A stretch of DNA of 64,000 nt from Abiotrophia defectiva ATCC 49176. Its GTDB lineage: Bacteria; Bacillota; Bacilli; Lactobacillales; Aerococcaceae. Positions within the stretch are counted from its first letter, which is position 1. Each line of letters begins with the position of its first letter. The notes beneath the pieces were generated by a model that was not told the DNA's origin, searched no databases, and saw nothing but the letters and a program-made list of their open reading frames with translations. Shown here one piece after another: positions 63,710 to 64,000 of the stretch. The DNA lies in NCBI RefSeq assembly GCF_000160075.2, contig NZ_KI535342.1:62001-126000 (forward strand), given 5' to 3'. Position numbers and translations under genes: made by a program.

Positions 63710-64000
63710 TGTACACCCAAGATACCATTGTTGCCATCTCAACTGCCCTAGGTGAGGGCGCTATCGGTCTAGTCCGCCTGTCCGGGCCAGAAGCTATCGC
63801 CATCGCCAACCGGCTCTTTCCTGAAAAGGACCTTAGCCAAGTGGCTAGTCACACCATCCACTATGGTCATATCCAAGATCCCCAGTCAGGACAAGTCTTA
63901 GATGAAGTCATGACTAGTGTCATGAAAGCCCCACGCTCTTATACAACTGAAGACGTTGTCGAAATCAACGGTCACGGCGGGATTGTCGCCATCCAATCGA
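63710..64000 (+). CDS. mnmE: tRNA uridine-5-carboxymethylaminomethyl modification GTPase MnmE, N-terminal part (partial)
   Basis: Only the first 97 residues are in the window. They match the folate-binding N-terminal domain of MnmE/Trm[23 protein letters not shown], then HTIHYGHI and the [17 protein letters not shown] motif. With MnmG it modifies the wobble uridine of several tRNAs. AAAGGAG is 7 bases before the ATG. Confidence 0.95.

Overview
The window looks like a chromosomal segment of a low-to-moderate GC Firmicute of the order Lactobacillales. The evidence is a class 1A PyrD, the gene order dut-radA-yacL-gltX and cysS-mrnC-rlmB-rae1-sigH-rpmG-secE, YSIRK/LPXTG wall-anchored proteins, an OatA-type acyltransferase, and consistent AAGGAG ribosome binding sites. 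The base composition and the giant M26-type proteases would suit an Aerococcaceae/Abiotrophia-like organism, but that is a guess. No phage, insertion sequence, integrase or CRISPR array was seen.

Layout. 1-1.6 kb: 5' part of rpoB (minus) with a consensus promoter and a leader that can form a terminator. 2-5 kb: a short antigen I/II-like LPXTG adhesin and pyrD. 5.1-7.4 kb: a metal-efflux pair, P1B ATPase plus SmtB/CzrA-type repressor, with its operator. 7.5-9.6 kb: psuG-psuK. 9.7-11 kb: TetR regulator and metallo-beta-lactamase-fold hydrolase with a palindromic operator. 11-30.2 kb: two tandem giant cell-wall zinc proteases (M26/IgA1-protease family) of 2274 and 3994 residues, with 6 and 26 helical repeat modules. 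30.4-33 kb: rRNA methyltransferase and manA (minus), HAD phosphatase (plus), then three tRNAs (Lys, Thr, Gly; minus). 33.5-36.2 kb: prepilin peptidase (plus), O-acetyltransferase (minus). 36.4-39.9 kb: fba, pyrG and rpoE in the conserved Bacillus-like order. 40-42.8 kb: DUF1934 protein (minus), lipL and an HD phosphohydrolase (plus). 42.8-43.1 kb: an unexplained self-complementary element and a perfect 40-bp palindrome. 43.1-58.9 kb: the transcription/translation supercluster on the minus strand (dut-radA-yacL-gltX-DUF4336-ung-cysS-mrnC-rlmB-rae1-sigH-rpmG-secE-pgpA-nusG-pyrP-rplKA-rplJL). 59.2-62 kb: a sugar ABC ATPase (frameshifted) and a cytoplasmic alpha-amylase (plus). 62-64 kb: dnaB (minus) diverging from mnmE (plus, truncated by the window edge).

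Gene interplay. Regulatory RNA logic is dense: a PyrR-type attenuator before pyrP, a CTP-sensing GGGC start before pyrG, an L10 leader plus switchable terminator before rplJL, and terminator-like hairpins before rpoB, nusG and mnmE. Two housekeeping genes (pyrP and the MsmK-like ATPase) carry single frameshifts, either sequencing errors or real lesions. The canonical order nusG-rplKA-rplJL-(ybxB-like methylase)-rpoB is kept in order and strand but is stretched over more than 40 kb, and the surface-protein island lies inside that gap.

Limits: domain names come from sequence recognition without database searches. Promoters, operators and RNA structures were found by eye.
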